DNA of 64,000 nucleotides from Apoderus coryli (GCA_911728435.2 OU452210.1:5270001-5334000), one strand, 5' to 3'. Shown: positions 49,251-62,038, numbered from the stretch's first letter. Notes: generated by a model from the sequence alone, not told the origin. Numbers and translations are program-made.

Positions 49251-49811
49251 TAATAATATCCACAATTTAATCGATGAATGTGTTCCTCAATTTTCTTTTC
49301 TCAGTAGTAAATATTAAGTGTACTATTAATAAAAATAAACAGTAATTAATAATAATTGTAAGTGATGTTGTCTACGTAATATGATCCTTTATTCCATAGC
49401 CAATTGTATTAGGTGAGTCCTATATTTATTTTATTCAATGCAACCTTAAATTACTCGTATACCGGATATTGTCAACCTGTAACACACTCGGAGCAAATGA
49501 TGCGTTGGCCAAAATCAAGAATAGAAATATTTGCTAATATAAATAAATAATAAAATGGTTTTTAGTATTCGTTTATGTGCTTTGGCTGCATATTAATTTA
49601 TTAATAAATTAAGAACGCAGAAAACATAAACAACTGCCTTTTTAAAAGATGGTACTTGTTTTCTGCTTTCTGAAATTTTATTTTGCATTTCGCGAATAGT
49701 CCAGTCATATGACGAAAGGAAACATTGATACCCTACAGTCAATTTATTGATCGAGTAGTTTCCTTTCGTCATATTTTTATTTTATACTTTTCCCCAATGT
49801 GGTTTATATAT

Positions 49812-50498
49812 TTTACTTTCCCAAATTTTGAGATAAAGACGGATATAACCATTTTGAAGTTCCCTGAGACGATTAAGACCATTTCCAGATGGAAGTCTGT
49901 CTCTCTGTGTGTATGTGTGCCTGTATTCTACCACGATAACGCCCAAACACTTTAACTAATTGAGCTAAATTTTGGTATACGAGTTTGGGGCAGTCCTAGG
50001 ATGAAGCCATTAGAATTTGGTTGAAATCGCTTAAGCCCTGTGATAGGGGTGGACACAACCGCTAAATTTTTATATATCAGTAGGGGTCGAGTGATACATC
50101 ATTTTAAAGCATTTTTATCTGCTTTACACCGATAGGGCATTTTTGATATTTGCCCCCATAATTCTCGAGAAAAGAGCGTTTAAATTGTCAGCAGTTAGTT
50201 AGTTGGAACGTATACTTATAACTGTTTATTACCAGGTTTCTGTTGGGTCATTGGTAGGGCGTTGGCTTCGCATGCGGAAGGTTACGGGTTCGAGTTCTAG
50301 CTCTGGTAATACTTTTTTTCTAATTTTTGAATAAAGTAGTTCGCCTGTTACGTTAGTTTATTGGAAATAATGAAACTAATAAAATTATAATAATAATTAT
50401 TATTAAAATTCTGTTTCGTTACGCGGGTGATATATTTTAGATTATATTATAACTTGTCGGGAAAGTTTTGGGGTGACACAACCGATTTTTTTCATTTA
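49812..50498 (+). repeat. dispersed repeat with a central tRNA-like segment, copy B
   Basis: Plus-strand partner of the 3.1-3.8 kb copy, about 46 kb away and inverted relative to it. The order of blocks is the same: CTGTCTCTCTGTGTGTATG, then the GAGCTAAATTTTGGTATA block, then a tRNA-like block at 50245-50312 with GGTAGGGCG and GGTTCGAGTTC, then the A/T-rich part. The box B here has decayed by one base relative to copy A (TTC for TCC). Both copies have diverged by many small changes, so this is an old family and not a recent duplication. Confidence 0.7.
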
Positions 50499-50712
50499 GG
50501 TATTGCCTTTTATTATTAATCCGAAAGGATTATTTGTATTGATTCATATTTAGAATTTTAAATAATGGCGAAATATTCAAATAATGAGCGTTAATATATC
50601 AATATGGTAAGTTTTTTCTTGTCGGCCGAAGGTACCAATCAATGTGTGACATTTCATAATATGAACGACACAGACTCTCGAACAGATTTGCGTTGTCTAG
50701 ATGGACTTTTAC

Positions 50713-50732
50713 ATATATATATATATATATAT
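50713..50732. repeat. (AT)n microsatellite
   Basis: Ten AT units in a row following TTTAC and preceding ATTTATAATAAA. Confidence 0.8.
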
Positions 50733-53700
50733 TTATAATAAAACAAAAATACTTGCTAAAATATCAGGAATATAAAGAAATGATCCGCTATTCTGGCAGT
50801 ATGGGTGGGATGTATATTACTCAAAAATATTAGAGTATTCCAGACCAATAGTTTTAACCTATCGTGGTACATATCTGACGACTCTCAAGTTTTCTGTGAT
50901 CATTGGAATCTACATCAGCACATCAGCCTGATGCCTTTCTCTTGCCGAAAAACATGTTATTATCATTGCTGTATATTCTTAAGCGAACAAGGGTGCTACT
51001 TCAACTGGCGTCATCCCATACGCCTGATACTACTCTATTTTGAGCCCTTACTATGTTCCAAACTTTTTAAATATTATCTTGTCTAGCGCTTGTTACCCTT
51101 GCATTATGTGGACTTCAAGATAATCTAAAATTTTTAATGTTGTCGAGGTAATATTTCTCACTGTCTGTTTGATCGTCATCGCACAACAGCTATAACTAAC
51201 CTCAAAACATCAAATTTTGCAAAATAATAATGTATTAACCAAAAGACCTAATGAAACATTTTGTTGTTAATAACTAACCAACTACACAGATACGTTGCAC
51301 ATGCTGCAAACCTTATATAATTTTTTATGGGTTGTGTAATGTTAGGAGAGCGGTAACATAAAAGCTTGGAGTCACTCTTTTATTGAAAAATTTTGAAAAA
51401 CTTGTATCTGCAATGGCAGTTGATACTGGTTAGCAGTTAAAAATCTTCAGCAAATTATAAATACTTGGGAATTGTCCGTTAGCCCCCCTGAATGAATACG
51501 GCCATGCTGACGATTGTTAATATGTAATTAGATAGGAATTGAATTAAGATTATAAAAGGTTTTAAGTATCATAATTCTGTAGTTATCATCGCCTTTATTA
51601 ATTGAATTGAATATGACTTCAGCTGAAGTCTAAACAGGGTTTCTTAGATAATAATAATATATTTTTCAGTTTCTACCGAAAAAAATTACATAAATATATA
51701 TCATTGTTTTTTTTTTCGTTTTGATTAGTGTATTTACAAATGGGTACCAACCATATACCACACAAACTGAAACACTTTTCTTTTTTATTTAATATATTAC
51801 ATATTTATCTTATATAAAAAGTCCCAGAATATGCCCCGTCCGACATTTAAGATTGTTCAGAGAGATAGAAGATCATTAAAGAATATATTACACGCTGGGT
51901 AACATAACGTTACAACTAGCGCGAACCCAAGAAAACTATTTCACATTAAATGCCTTCGTTCGACCAAGGCTCTTGTCATAGATAATACTAAATTAAGATT
52001 TCTAATCAGTTTTTGGAATTTTATATTGTATTTATTTTGTACTTTATTGTTACATGATGCTATTTATGGGCTTATTATTAATAATTTATTGTACACCTTA
52101 TATCCAGACTTTGGCAGAAAGATGCACGTAGTACCAAAAACTAATTACTTTAGACAGATTTTTTAAAGATAGATGTATTATACGGCACATATGGCCATAA
52201 ACCTGAGTTACGGGTTATTATCAATGTTAGAAATAAAACTTTTAGTAATATTCATAAGGTCTTAAAAATCGGTATTAATCTTATAAAGTGATCCACCAGT
52301 TCTAACAGACAATACAAATTTTAATTGAAAAAATCTGTACTGAATTCATTATAAAAAAAAACAATACTCAACGGAATCGTCACCGAAGTCATATCTGGAT
52401 GTCAAATATTAATCTCGCTCTTTTAATTCCTTGAGTCAATAGTGTAAGGTCTCATTTAAAAATCAAACTTGAGAGTAAAATAACCGTGATAGTCAAATTC
52501 CATGTGGAACTCCACTGAACCTATTCTAACTATAACATCGTAAATATAAGGGATATTAAATATACTGTGACTATACCTTAAATCCTTCGTTCGTGGTCGT
52601 GTAATTACATGATATCCATTTTCCTTGTGACTGTATATAACCGCTTATCCAGTGTACTACTTCCATGGTCAAAAAAATTCTCAAAACTAGTCAAAATCTG
52701 TGAAACATATATGAATGAGGGTAAAACATCATCAACCTGTCGGGTTGTGCGTTATATATTGAGAATTACATGTTAAAAGTGACACAAATATTGCCTCCAG
52801 TAATATCGATTCTGCTAAATTGACTATTACCAGTGATGCTCCGTCCACACTGAAGTCATTTTAAGACTGATTGGTTCCAAAGTTTATACACCTAACCAAG
52901 CAAATTTGTGGTTGCTATTAAACTTTTTCCCTAAGAACAGAGTGTAGAAAAGACTTCTTCTTCTTCTGGTGCCTTGTCTGTCTTCAAACGTTGGCTATCA
53001 TCATGCTTATGATTTCTTGAAAAGGATTAACAAAATTTAGCTAATATAGTTTAATATGATCACTAAGTCGAATATATTAAATAAAAGATACGTAACATAT
53101 TTACTGGAAACCAGGTGATAGGTATGTGTTTTATTGGCACTTAACGGGGAATTTAAAAATGTAGATATTTGGGTTTATCTCTAGAAAAAATTGGTGCGAT
53201 AGATCAGAGTACAAACGACCTTAATCTTCATTTAATATAAAAAATAAATATTTGATGGAATGAACTAGGATGTGTATTCAAGAGTAAAAACTTATTTTTG
53301 ATGTTGGATAACAAAACGCGATAGTATCTTACAAACCATTCAAATTGACACCTATTTTTTATATTTTAACAGGGTATTAAATATAACCAAAAATATAGGT
53401 ATACATAATACTATAGTACACAATGTCTATAACTAACAGATTATATCTGGTATACAACAATCAAATACGAATAAAGCCATGCGTTGACATATTTTTAATG
53501 TATTTGATATCTGAAATATCAAACCAGTTTTATTTTCATTATTATAAGTAAAGTTTAGTTTTATCAAACGAGTGATGGTTCCATTTTCTTAATTGTATAT
53601 TTGACTTAAATTTATTAATTTCTTCCAAATTTATCAATACATTGAAAAACACTATATGACATCTAATTCGTTATTGATAAATTTTGAATTTATTGGACGT

Positions 53701-54805
53701 TATAATAATTATATTCGATACCAAATGTCTTTAAAACGTGTTCTTATAATATTAATAACATTTATTGTAGTTATTTAACAAAATAACTCAAAACTACAAT
53801 ACAGAGATGGAAAAACACTTTACAAAAGATCAGAGTTCCAGCCCTGGCCAAACATCTGACAACATAATTAAAATTATGACCTAATAACTAACAATTATAT
53901 CAACAATCACATTTTAAGCTAACCATAACTAGACTAATCCTAGTGTAAAGTATGGGCATGTTTAATACAATTACAAACCAAACACTTATCTGTCGCAATA
54001 ATTATTAGTCATCAGAATGGATGTTTAGAATGCTTATAAATAATAATATGCGTTATCATATTTCGTTGGATTTATATTGAAAAACTATAAAACGTGATAG
54101 CTCACTCTACTCGCCTACGAAAATATGCTTCAACATTGTGCATTATCAATAATTATAATCACACATATTTAACCTACCGATACCTACCTTTTGCGGGGCT
54201 CGGCTCATTTGAACGCAAATATTTTTAAAATCGTTCCGAAATCTTCAATTTTTATGAAAGCAAAGTCATTAGAAAAGACAAAATGCTTGCTTTTCTTATG
54301 AAAATGTACTGGTCTAAACAACATCTCCACTACTAATTTTGATATATCAATACCTTTTAGTTAATATCTTGATGATAGATAGTACGAGGTCCAAAATGTT
54401 GCTTTGCTGCCATACTTTTTTTTTTAAATTTCACCACAAACCTCTTTCAGCACATTTTCGTTAACAATGCACAGCATATTTACACCTAGAATATGAATAG
54501 ATGCTTATTTTTCCAACAAATTTAATTTATTCAACTTCCACAATAATATAACAATAAACAACAATAACACATTATTATATTTAAAAAAGCTCCTAATTAA
54601 ACTTATTTTTATTTTATGTTATTCACTTGTCAATAATACATTTTCTTGTTGACTCTAAATTCTGCAAAGCAGAGTGAAATTTGTGCCAAGTAAATTGGTA
54701 TATATATATGGTTTACTGCTTAAGCTACCAGGTTTTAATGCTCACGTTTTATGCAAAATATAAATTTCTGTTTGATTTTCCTAGACCGAAAATTAACATT
54801 TATAC

Positions 54806-55337
54806 CTAATTAAAAATTACAAACACTGTTGTATTCCTTAGGTCCTCTACATTTTCTACAGGAGTAGCGTAAATAAATGACTTCAGGTGGCCCACCTGAC
54901 AAAATCCTGTGAGTTTAAATGCGGGCATCCTGCATAAATGATGTCCAGCTCGGCCAATCCAGCGATTTCCGTGTGTTGCTGTTAAAAACTCACGAGAAAC
55001 CCGATTAAAATGCACTGGTGCACCATCGTGCATAACCCACATTGCATTTGTTATTGCCAATTTCCAGAAATAAAGGAAGCATCCAAAAAGTCGCGATATA
55101 CCTCTCCGGTAAGTTTCCTAGTAGAAATACGGGTCTAATTAAGCAGTCACCCACAATTCCAATCCAAATGTTCAAGGAGAACTGATGTTGAAAATGATCT
55201 TCAAATATCGCATGCGGTTTGGCATCACGCCATAAATGGTTATTATGAAAATTCCTTATTGCATTTCTTAAAAAACTCGCTTCATCAGTAAACAAAATCA
55301 AGAACAGTAGTTGAGAAATTTCAACAATTTTGTGCAA
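54806..55337 (-). pseudogene. DD41D-type mariner transposase relic, minus copy
   Basis: Two overlapping frames. The upstream one reads LILFTDEASFLRNAIRNFHN with the first Asp, then LWRDAKPHAIFEDHFQHQFS, LNIWIGIVGD; the downstream one reads NAMWVMHDGAPVHFNRVS with the second Asp, REFLTATHGNRWIGRAG, and VGHLKSFIYATPVENVEDLR. The third Asp block (SPDLNPLDF expected) is altered to AFKLTGF. One frameshift near 55050 and the loss of the third Asp make it dead. The family is different from the intact element at 46-48 kb but of the same DD41D class. Confidence 0.8.
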
Positions 55338-55394
55338 AAGTCATTGACAGAATTCCATACGTGGAAGAAAATCAGCTGTATTTCTGGAAATAGG

Positions 55395-55612
55395 CAATAA
55401 GAAATGCTATGTGGCTTATGCACGTTTGTGCACCAGCGCATTCTAGTCGGGTTGCTCGTGAGTTTTTAACAGCAACATACGGAAATCGCTGGATTGGCCG
55501 AGGTGGACATCACTTATGGCCTGCACGATCCCCAGATTTAAACCAACTGGACTTTGTCATGTGGGCCACCTGCAGTACTTAGTTTACGCTACTCCTATGG
55601 AAAATGCTTGTT
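55395..55612 (+). pseudogene. DD41D-type mariner transposase relic, plus copy
   Basis: Reads RNAMWLMHVCAPAHSSRVAR, EFLTATYGNRWIGRGGHHLW, PARSPDLNQLDFVMWAT, then out of frame through YATPMEN. The second Asp is replaced by Val (MHVC for MHDG), and the third (LD) is kept at the 41-residue spacing. It is a second partial copy of the family at 54806-55337, in inverse orientation and only about 60 bases away. Confidence 0.75.
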
Positions 55613-55826
55613 TTTTTTTAATTTTCGTTAAATGCAGAAGCACAGAACCTAGATGGTGACGAAGGTAAAATAGACATATTCGAATGACAAATGTGACAGT
55701 TTGTGTCATTTAAAAGCAGTTCTTCCATATACACCTACAAATAAATAAGTATAAATTAGGAGTTTTTTTAAGATATATAGTAATGTTTTAAGTTTTTTTT
55801 TACGAACTAAGGTAAACATTGATTTT

Positions 55827-55961
55827 CGCTGAATATTTAAATGTAGTAAAAACACATGGCATATTTTACACTTGTTTTGATTTTGACGAGATCTCCACGA
55901 ATTTAGACGAGGTTTCGTTGGCGATTAGAATGAATAACAGCTATCACGTTTTATTATAGTT
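55827..55961 (+). repeat. dispersed repeat, copy 2
   Basis: Partner of 15731-15852 in the same orientation, with a small insertion after ACACATGG. About 40 kb separates them. No coding content is visible. Confidence 0.65.
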
Positions 55962-57562
55962 AATTTTTATCTGCCGGGGAAACACCGGTAATAACAACTT
56001 TTGAAATAAGTCACAATAACGTATGCTTCAATTGTCGAAACGATATGTCAACGAGTGGCCTATTTATGGGTCCTTAACAATAATCAAAAACTAATTAGTC
56101 TTAAAATATACACGACACAATACGATCATGTTTCAGACATGAACTCTTTGTGGTGTGTAGGTCCATTTTAAACTTCTAAATTTGTACTTCCAAAAACAAG
56201 TTTTACTCGTGAAAAACTATCTGGCATTGTTGTGTTTGTGTCATTGAGAGCCAGCGTAACGCAATAAGTTGCCTGTATCCACAGAACATAATGCCTGCTT
56301 CACGTTGAAAATAGATTTGGACACCTTTATGGACTTATTTCAACCCAATTAGCAGTTTTTGAATATCTATTATAGGTGGCACAAATCCTATTTTATTCAA
56401 AACGAGTAACAATTTCCTTTTGCCAATTAATCTGATAGTCTGTGAGTTCATTTGTCAATAAACAATAATTCGTGCGAACCGATCGATTAGAAACAAATAT
56501 GCTTTGAGGAAAAAATCTTCACTGGGTTGCGTCGGCGCTGGCGCCCGGAGTGACACTGCACTGCATATTAGCCCTAATTTTGATTTCAGATATTTGAATA
56601 TTTCACCGTCGAGTCGATTCAGCTGATGCTGCTGCTTTATACTTACAAAAATCAATCGTTCTTCATAATGGCGAATGACTTTACAGACATGGGAAACTGT
56701 TTTAGGATTTCTAGTGGTACCTACCTATAATATAAAATTTATTTGCCAATAATGGTTAGTGCTTTATATAGAAACTAATGTTCGCTACTTCAATGATTCT
56801 TGTAAGAATTTGTATAAAATAACTGAGAACATAAAGCTATTAAAGTGGATCTAGTAATAATTTCCTTATTCCTGATTGAATAGAAATTTTTGCGTACACA
56901 TTACACGGTACTATAAACAAATGTACTTTTAAAATAACCATATAATGGTTGTAAATACAGACATTATAGTGACCTTTTGATATTTGTTGAATACAAATAC
57001 GTAAAATATGTTAATCTTTGGGTGAAATGTTTTAAAGTTGGTATATTTTACCTTATTTCCAATCGCATAAACAAATCTATTTTCTAGGTTAAAACCATAG
57101 CACGCTTCGATCCCAGGAATCGTGTTCACACAGTAGAATATACTTCGATATTTGATAAGCTCATACTTTATATCACAACAGCTTTTATTTATTTTAAAAA
57201 ATAAAGAATAAAAAAAGTACACACTATTTGCTTCTGTTCAACGAAAATAAAACAATGGTGGTCTCCGGATATGTAGATATATGATGTAGAAGACACAAAT
57301 AATAGGAATATATACTACCTATATGAATAGAACTGCTTTTGTTCTTCCAAATATATTTTATTATAAATAATAATTTTAGATGCGTGCTGAGTTACATGTA
57401 TCTACCATTTTACATGAATATTTGAAATGTTGAAAGAATAATATCTAATAATATATTTATAATCTTATTTCGAAAGGATATACAGGGTACAGCAATGAAC
57501 ACTTAAAATGCTTTCTTTATTGAGTGCTGTATGTGCATCCGTTAGAAATAAGGATTGTTTTT

Positions 57563-57607
57563 AGCCTCTGACGAGAGGAGCAGGTTGGTTCCCGAAACGT
57601 TAGGACT
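57563..57607 (+). ncRNA. minimal hammerhead-like motif, solo
   Basis: AGCCT, CTGACGA (fits CUGANGA), a helix II of GGAGC / GTTCC around AGGTTG, CGAAACGT, then T and AGGAC, whose AGG pairs with CCT. Helix III would be the palindrome ACGT and the cleavage triplet GTT. It has no visible inverted partner nearby. It is the most divergent copy and its assignment is the least certain. Confidence 0.45.
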
Positions 57608-57789
57608 CCATTAAGATACGTTTTTATTTATATAAAGTTTTATTTTTAACATAAAATCCATTGACAAATTTAGATTATTTCATCAACGCTTTTATCATTA
57701 ATCCGAAAGTTAGTTTCGTTGTTTAAATATACCATAAGTATATAAGTTTCAGATGGTCCAACTATTAATACACATTACTACCTTGAGTT

Positions 57790-57955
57790 TCTTGCACAAC
57801 AAAAGCCATGGGCTCTCTATGAAGACAACCCACCGACTCGTTGCATTTTCTGTCAAGAAGTTTCTAGCCAAGTACAATATTCCAGTGTTAAAACATCAGC
57901 CTTATACACCTAATCTAACACCATGTGAATTTTATTTGTTTCCGTACTGTACAGA
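57790..57955 (+). pseudogene. mariner (DD34D-type) fragment, second to third Asp
   Basis: The open frame includes SVKKFLAKYNIPVLKHQPYT, PNLTPCEFYLFP. This is the mariner part between the second Asp (readable as YEDN in another frame) and the third (YSPDLAPCDFFLFP expected; here PNLTPCE, third Asp changed to Glu). It is fused without a break to the next fragment. Confidence 0.65.
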
Positions 57956-57974
57956 ATCACCTAGGCAAACAATT

Positions 57975-58412
57975 TCCTGCGCCATGGATAGGAAGAGGAG
58001 GACCTATAAGGTGGGCACCGTGAAGACCCGATTTAACCCTATTGTATTTTTTTTCTGGGGTTACATAAAGTAGTTGGTATATGAAACTCCTGTAGACACC
58101 CAAGGAGAAGTATTAGGAAGAGTGGTGACAGCCTCTCTTCACGTATAGCAATTCCACAAATCTTCCAACGGGTGCGTGTTTCAATGCATCGAAGGGTCAA
58201 TTTATGTAACGCAGTTGGGGGTCGTCATTTTGAAACCTTATCAGAATTTTTTTGAATTATTTATTTTTACATTGCTGCTTTTTAAGCAAAAGTGACTCTA
58301 GAGCCAACACGGCTAATTTTTGACTATGGGTCTTTATGCAAAGTTTGTTTACCACAATGTCCCCCATAACATCAGTTAGGCACAACCTTTTTTCAACACC
58401 CTGTGTATTATG
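57975..58412 (+). pseudogene. DD41D-type transposase C-terminus with 3' TIR
   Basis: Reads WIGRGGPIRWAP, stop, RPDLT, a frameshift, FFFWGYIK, a stop, then YETPVDTQEE and RVVTASLHV, and ends near CIEGSIYVTQLGVVILK. After about 170 bases is CAACACCCTGTGTAT, a mariner-type end with TA. It is a third DD41D family and the right-hand remnant of an element whose left part was replaced by the DD34D piece. Confidence 0.6.
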
Positions 58413-60360
58413 CAACTTCTATATAGATGGGGAATTCAAAAACTCATCTGTGTTATTTAACTTTCAATACAATAGTAGTTAATATAGCAATGAACATAAA
58501 TTACACATTTAAGTTTTTTTGTCCCGACCTTTAACTAATTTAACTGTCCAAAAAGTGTTGGGAGCGCTGAGTAACAACAAGTTAATGCTGATGGATTTAG
58601 ATTAGTGCCACGAAACTGAAAATCTTTGAAATACCAAAACAGACGATGCAGTAAAGTTATTAATTGCGACAAATTGGTTCTTAGTGTTCATCACTTTGTA
58701 GTCCAAATTTTCCTAGATGCATTTCATTTCAAAAAAATGACGTTGCATCAAAGTTGAAATTTTTAGTACCCAAGGTAAAAATTCCTTTCAAAGTCATCAT
58801 CAAGGAGTGACATCTATCTAGCGCAGAACTTGGAAATATGAAACTTGGCATATTATACCTATAACTTATATGTGTTTCAATCAAGAAGAGGAGGACAACT
58901 TACTCCTGTCTGACATTGAAAGTCACAACATTTTGGGAATGAATTCTGACATAATGCCACCAGCAATAAATAATAGAGATCATTGGGTTCTGCATAAAAG
59001 GGAGTTAAAACGTGCGGATTATTGCCTCCGTGTTCTAGGGATACGTACTTTATATTTCTTCTATTGTATGATACAAAGTTTGTCAAAGCTCAATTTTATA
59101 TGAAAGGCGAGTCATTACGCAAGTTATATAAGTATCCAAACATTAAAAAATGATATGCAGTGGATAAAACTGAAATGGCTAATTGAAGTTGCAGTTAGTA
59201 TATTATATTATCATAAAATACATACACATAATCGTACAACTACAGCAATGCTGTAATTCGGTTCAATATGTACTTGTACAAGTAAAATATAAAAAAAAAA
59301 GAAGCATAGAACAAGTGTTCACATAGGTGCAGAGACCTGGAGTTGCTAACAACTCACCTTTCACATCGAATCTGATATCTAGAAGTACCTACTCCTGAAA
59401 CACATTAAGACTGGGCTGCAACGCCAACTTAGTAGCAGCTCTAACTAACCATCATATATACCTATAAAACAACAAAATCATTAAAATTAACTTTCAGAAT
59501 CTCACATTTTTGTACATCACATTTAAATGAAATTTTAAGCAGTCAGGCAAATAGTGTTAGAAACAGAACAGAAACAGTAGTCTGCTGCAGGAAGAAGAAA
59601 GAAAATGAACCGAATCTGACAATGAAGTAGCTGTGCTGAGAATATGAACCCCATATAAAACTTATAGTAAGCATGGCATGTGTACAAGATCAATAGAAAG
59701 TAATTAAGCAATACTGTAAACAGTAAATACCGATAGAAATAAATATAGTTCTTATAATAGCTGATTCTGTTGTAAAAATAATTTATGATGCTTTCTGATA
59801 TAGCTAATAGCAACCTTTAAAATTAGAAATATGTTGTAATTAATTTATTTATATAGGATCTTAACACGCAACATTATTTATAGCTGACATAACACAGATT
59901 AAAACAAAAGATAAGTGGTGTTATTTGTAGAAAAATATTTTCTCTAAATAAAAACACTTTGACACCAATTAGTAGAGCTTAATAACTTTATAATGCATCA
60001 GAATAAAATAAACTAAATGGAATATTAGTAACACTCAATACCAAATAAAATATTACAATTACACCGTGATTTATTTTTCTTCGTTGTATTATTAACTTCC
60101 TAGAGTTCAAAAAGGCAATATTAAAAGAGGTGTTAAATGTCATAGATCTTACTTTAGTGCGCTGCCATGCGCGGTTGTGCACATGCAAAACATAGCTGTA
60201 ATCAGCTAATGAACATAGAACTCTTGCCCGCTATTTTGGACTGACCGTTAATTACCAGTATGATTACACAACTCTGAGAAATAACTTTTCACAAATTCAG
60301 GCTTTTGAACTAACTGACATTTGTTACAAACAATAAACGTAAAAAATAGTTATATCTAAC

Positions 60361-60593
60361 GAAGTAATCCATTTCGGAGAGATGATTATAAATATATGAA
60401 AACAACGTCTGCTCCACAAATACATTTCCTGTTTTAGAACGTATGTTTATCATTAATATGTTGTAACGGATAATATATGATGTCACTGATAATGAGAAAC
60501 ATTTCTCGAAACATGTATGCCTATTGACTATATTGATGTCAGGCAATGTATATGAGTTATTTGTGGAACAGACGTTGTTTTCATATATTTATA
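60361..60593. mobile_element. short fold-back element of the 13 kb type
   Basis: GAAGTAATCCATTTCGGAGA at the left, then an inverted segment TTATAAATATATGAAAACAA with CGTCTGCTCCACAAATA (60386-60422), matched by 60558-60593 inverted. The inside is 135 bases with the ribozyme-like motif at 60482-60521. The arms are short, so this is a small or internally deleted copy. Its outer inverted segment again differs from the other copies. Confidence 0.72.
60482..60521 (+). ncRNA. minimal hammerhead-like motif inside 60 kb fold-back
   Basis: GTCA, CTGATAA (the core G8 has become A), extra T, helix II GAGAAA-CA-TTTCTC with six perfect pairs, GAA, ACATGT, then A and TGCC. The helix II sequence is wholly different from the 13 kb copy, yet fully paired. 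The G-to-A core change should abolish activity. Confidence 0.55.
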
Positions 60594-60682
60594 AAAAATA
60601 GTTTTTCTTAAATTGCACCACCAAGTGAAAGAAAGTGTTCAAACTAGAAATTATTTTTAAGTAGTAGTGACGTTAATTAGTT

Positions 60683-61525
60683 AATAATAGTAATAATAAT
60701 AATATTTATTTCACAATTATGTTACATTAGAACATGAAAAGAAACACGTCATACACACACAATAAGAAACTATTTACATGGAAAAATAGTCATCCAGTGA
60801 ATATGGTTCTAATTCTAACAGTATTTTTCTGTTATCTTTGCCCCAAAAAATTAAACCATATCTCAGAAGCGATTCAAAATTTGCGAAATACATGATTTTA
60901 AGTGCCTTCTGAGTCATATGTCTTCCATATCACTCTGATTGCATAACTATAACGGTGTTTAGCCTTTTTACCAATTTATTTGTATGCGAAGACCAATTTA
61001 AGTTCTGGCTCAGATGTATGCCTAAAAGCTTAGTTTTCTCCTGAAGATCGATGCGACCTCCACCCAATAAGAAAGAAAAATCTTCGGGAATTTTGATTCT
61101 CGAATTTTTGGTTCTAAAAAGTATAACATTTGTTTTATCTTCATTTAATAGTAACTTATTTTGTGATAGCCACGTCAAAACTCTCTCAAAGAACACATTG
61201 GGTTCTCTAAATAATGTGGGCAAATCACCCGAACCTAGAACCAGATTGGTGTCATCAACAAAACTCACAAGGCTCATGTTCTCATTACACAATACATAAC
61301 TCAAATCATTCAAAAAAATGATGAACAAGAGAGGACCTAGAGCGATTCCGACGTCACTATACTCAACAGTAGAAGCATCCAACACACCATCTTTAAGAAG
61401 GTGAACTGTTTGTAGCCTAATATTTACATATGATTTAAACCATCTTTGTGCGTTTCCTAGTACTCCATATAAAACAAGTTTATGTAGCAATAACTGTCTA
61501 TCAAGTTGATATAATATGTATAACG
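60683..61525 (-). pseudogene. 5'-truncated LINE (CR1/Jockey-like), end of RT plus 3' UTR
   Basis: The 186-codon frame 61490-60930 reads LHKLVLYGVLGNAQRWFKSY, then GIALGPLLFIIFLNDLSYV, the active site SFVDDTNLVLG (first residue of YADD changed to Val-containing FVDD), LTWLSQNKLLLNEDKTNVI and KTKLLGIHLSQNLNWSSH. Upstream, DRQLLLHKL continues the frame to about 61525. Homology stops there, so the copy is 5'-truncated. The expected GVPQGS before GPLL is degraded to DVGIAL. The 3' UTR ends at an (ATT)n tail at 60683-60705, as for the element at 1-2855. Confidence 0.85.
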
Positions 61526-62038
61526 AAGGCTGTAACTTAGCAGTAGTAGTAACAGTGACTTTAATTCGAATATCAAAATACTCAGTTGCAAATACACATA
61601 CGTTTCAAATTCATTGTTGAGAAGCTAGTTGGAGGCAGAATTCATATTTGTCAGTATTCTCTATAGAGTTAGTACTTCTCTGATATTTCTTAAGAATTCC
61701 GAAAACACACAATAACCAGAATTATTCGAGGAGGCGTAAATTGCTTGAAAATAGGCCAATGCGACCGAATGTAAATTGGAATCAGTAGCTTGCCGTGGGT
61801 AAAAGGGCTGGGGCGAGCTATTTCGAGAGCGCCCAACGATTAGGATACACAATAACCATAAGATTGTTAGACATAATTGAAAGGAAACCATTTAAGAGTA
61901 AAACATCTTAGGATAAACTTCAAGTTGACCTTTATTAAAAAAAAATAACATCGCGAAATATTTCACATTCAGCGAGCTTTCTTAAAGAATCATAAGTAGT
62001 TTACCAGGGGCGGGAGATGCCCACATGTTGAAACACCT

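Noticed and set aside
50805..51086. 93-codon plus-strand ORF
   Set aside because: No family resemblance, and no start or splice context; chance ORF in a long intron.
58786..58815. Minus-strand CTTGATGATGACTTTGAAAGG resembling the ribozyme core
   Set aside because: Written here only as a partial match: the first C is T, the stem does not pair and no CGAAAC follows.
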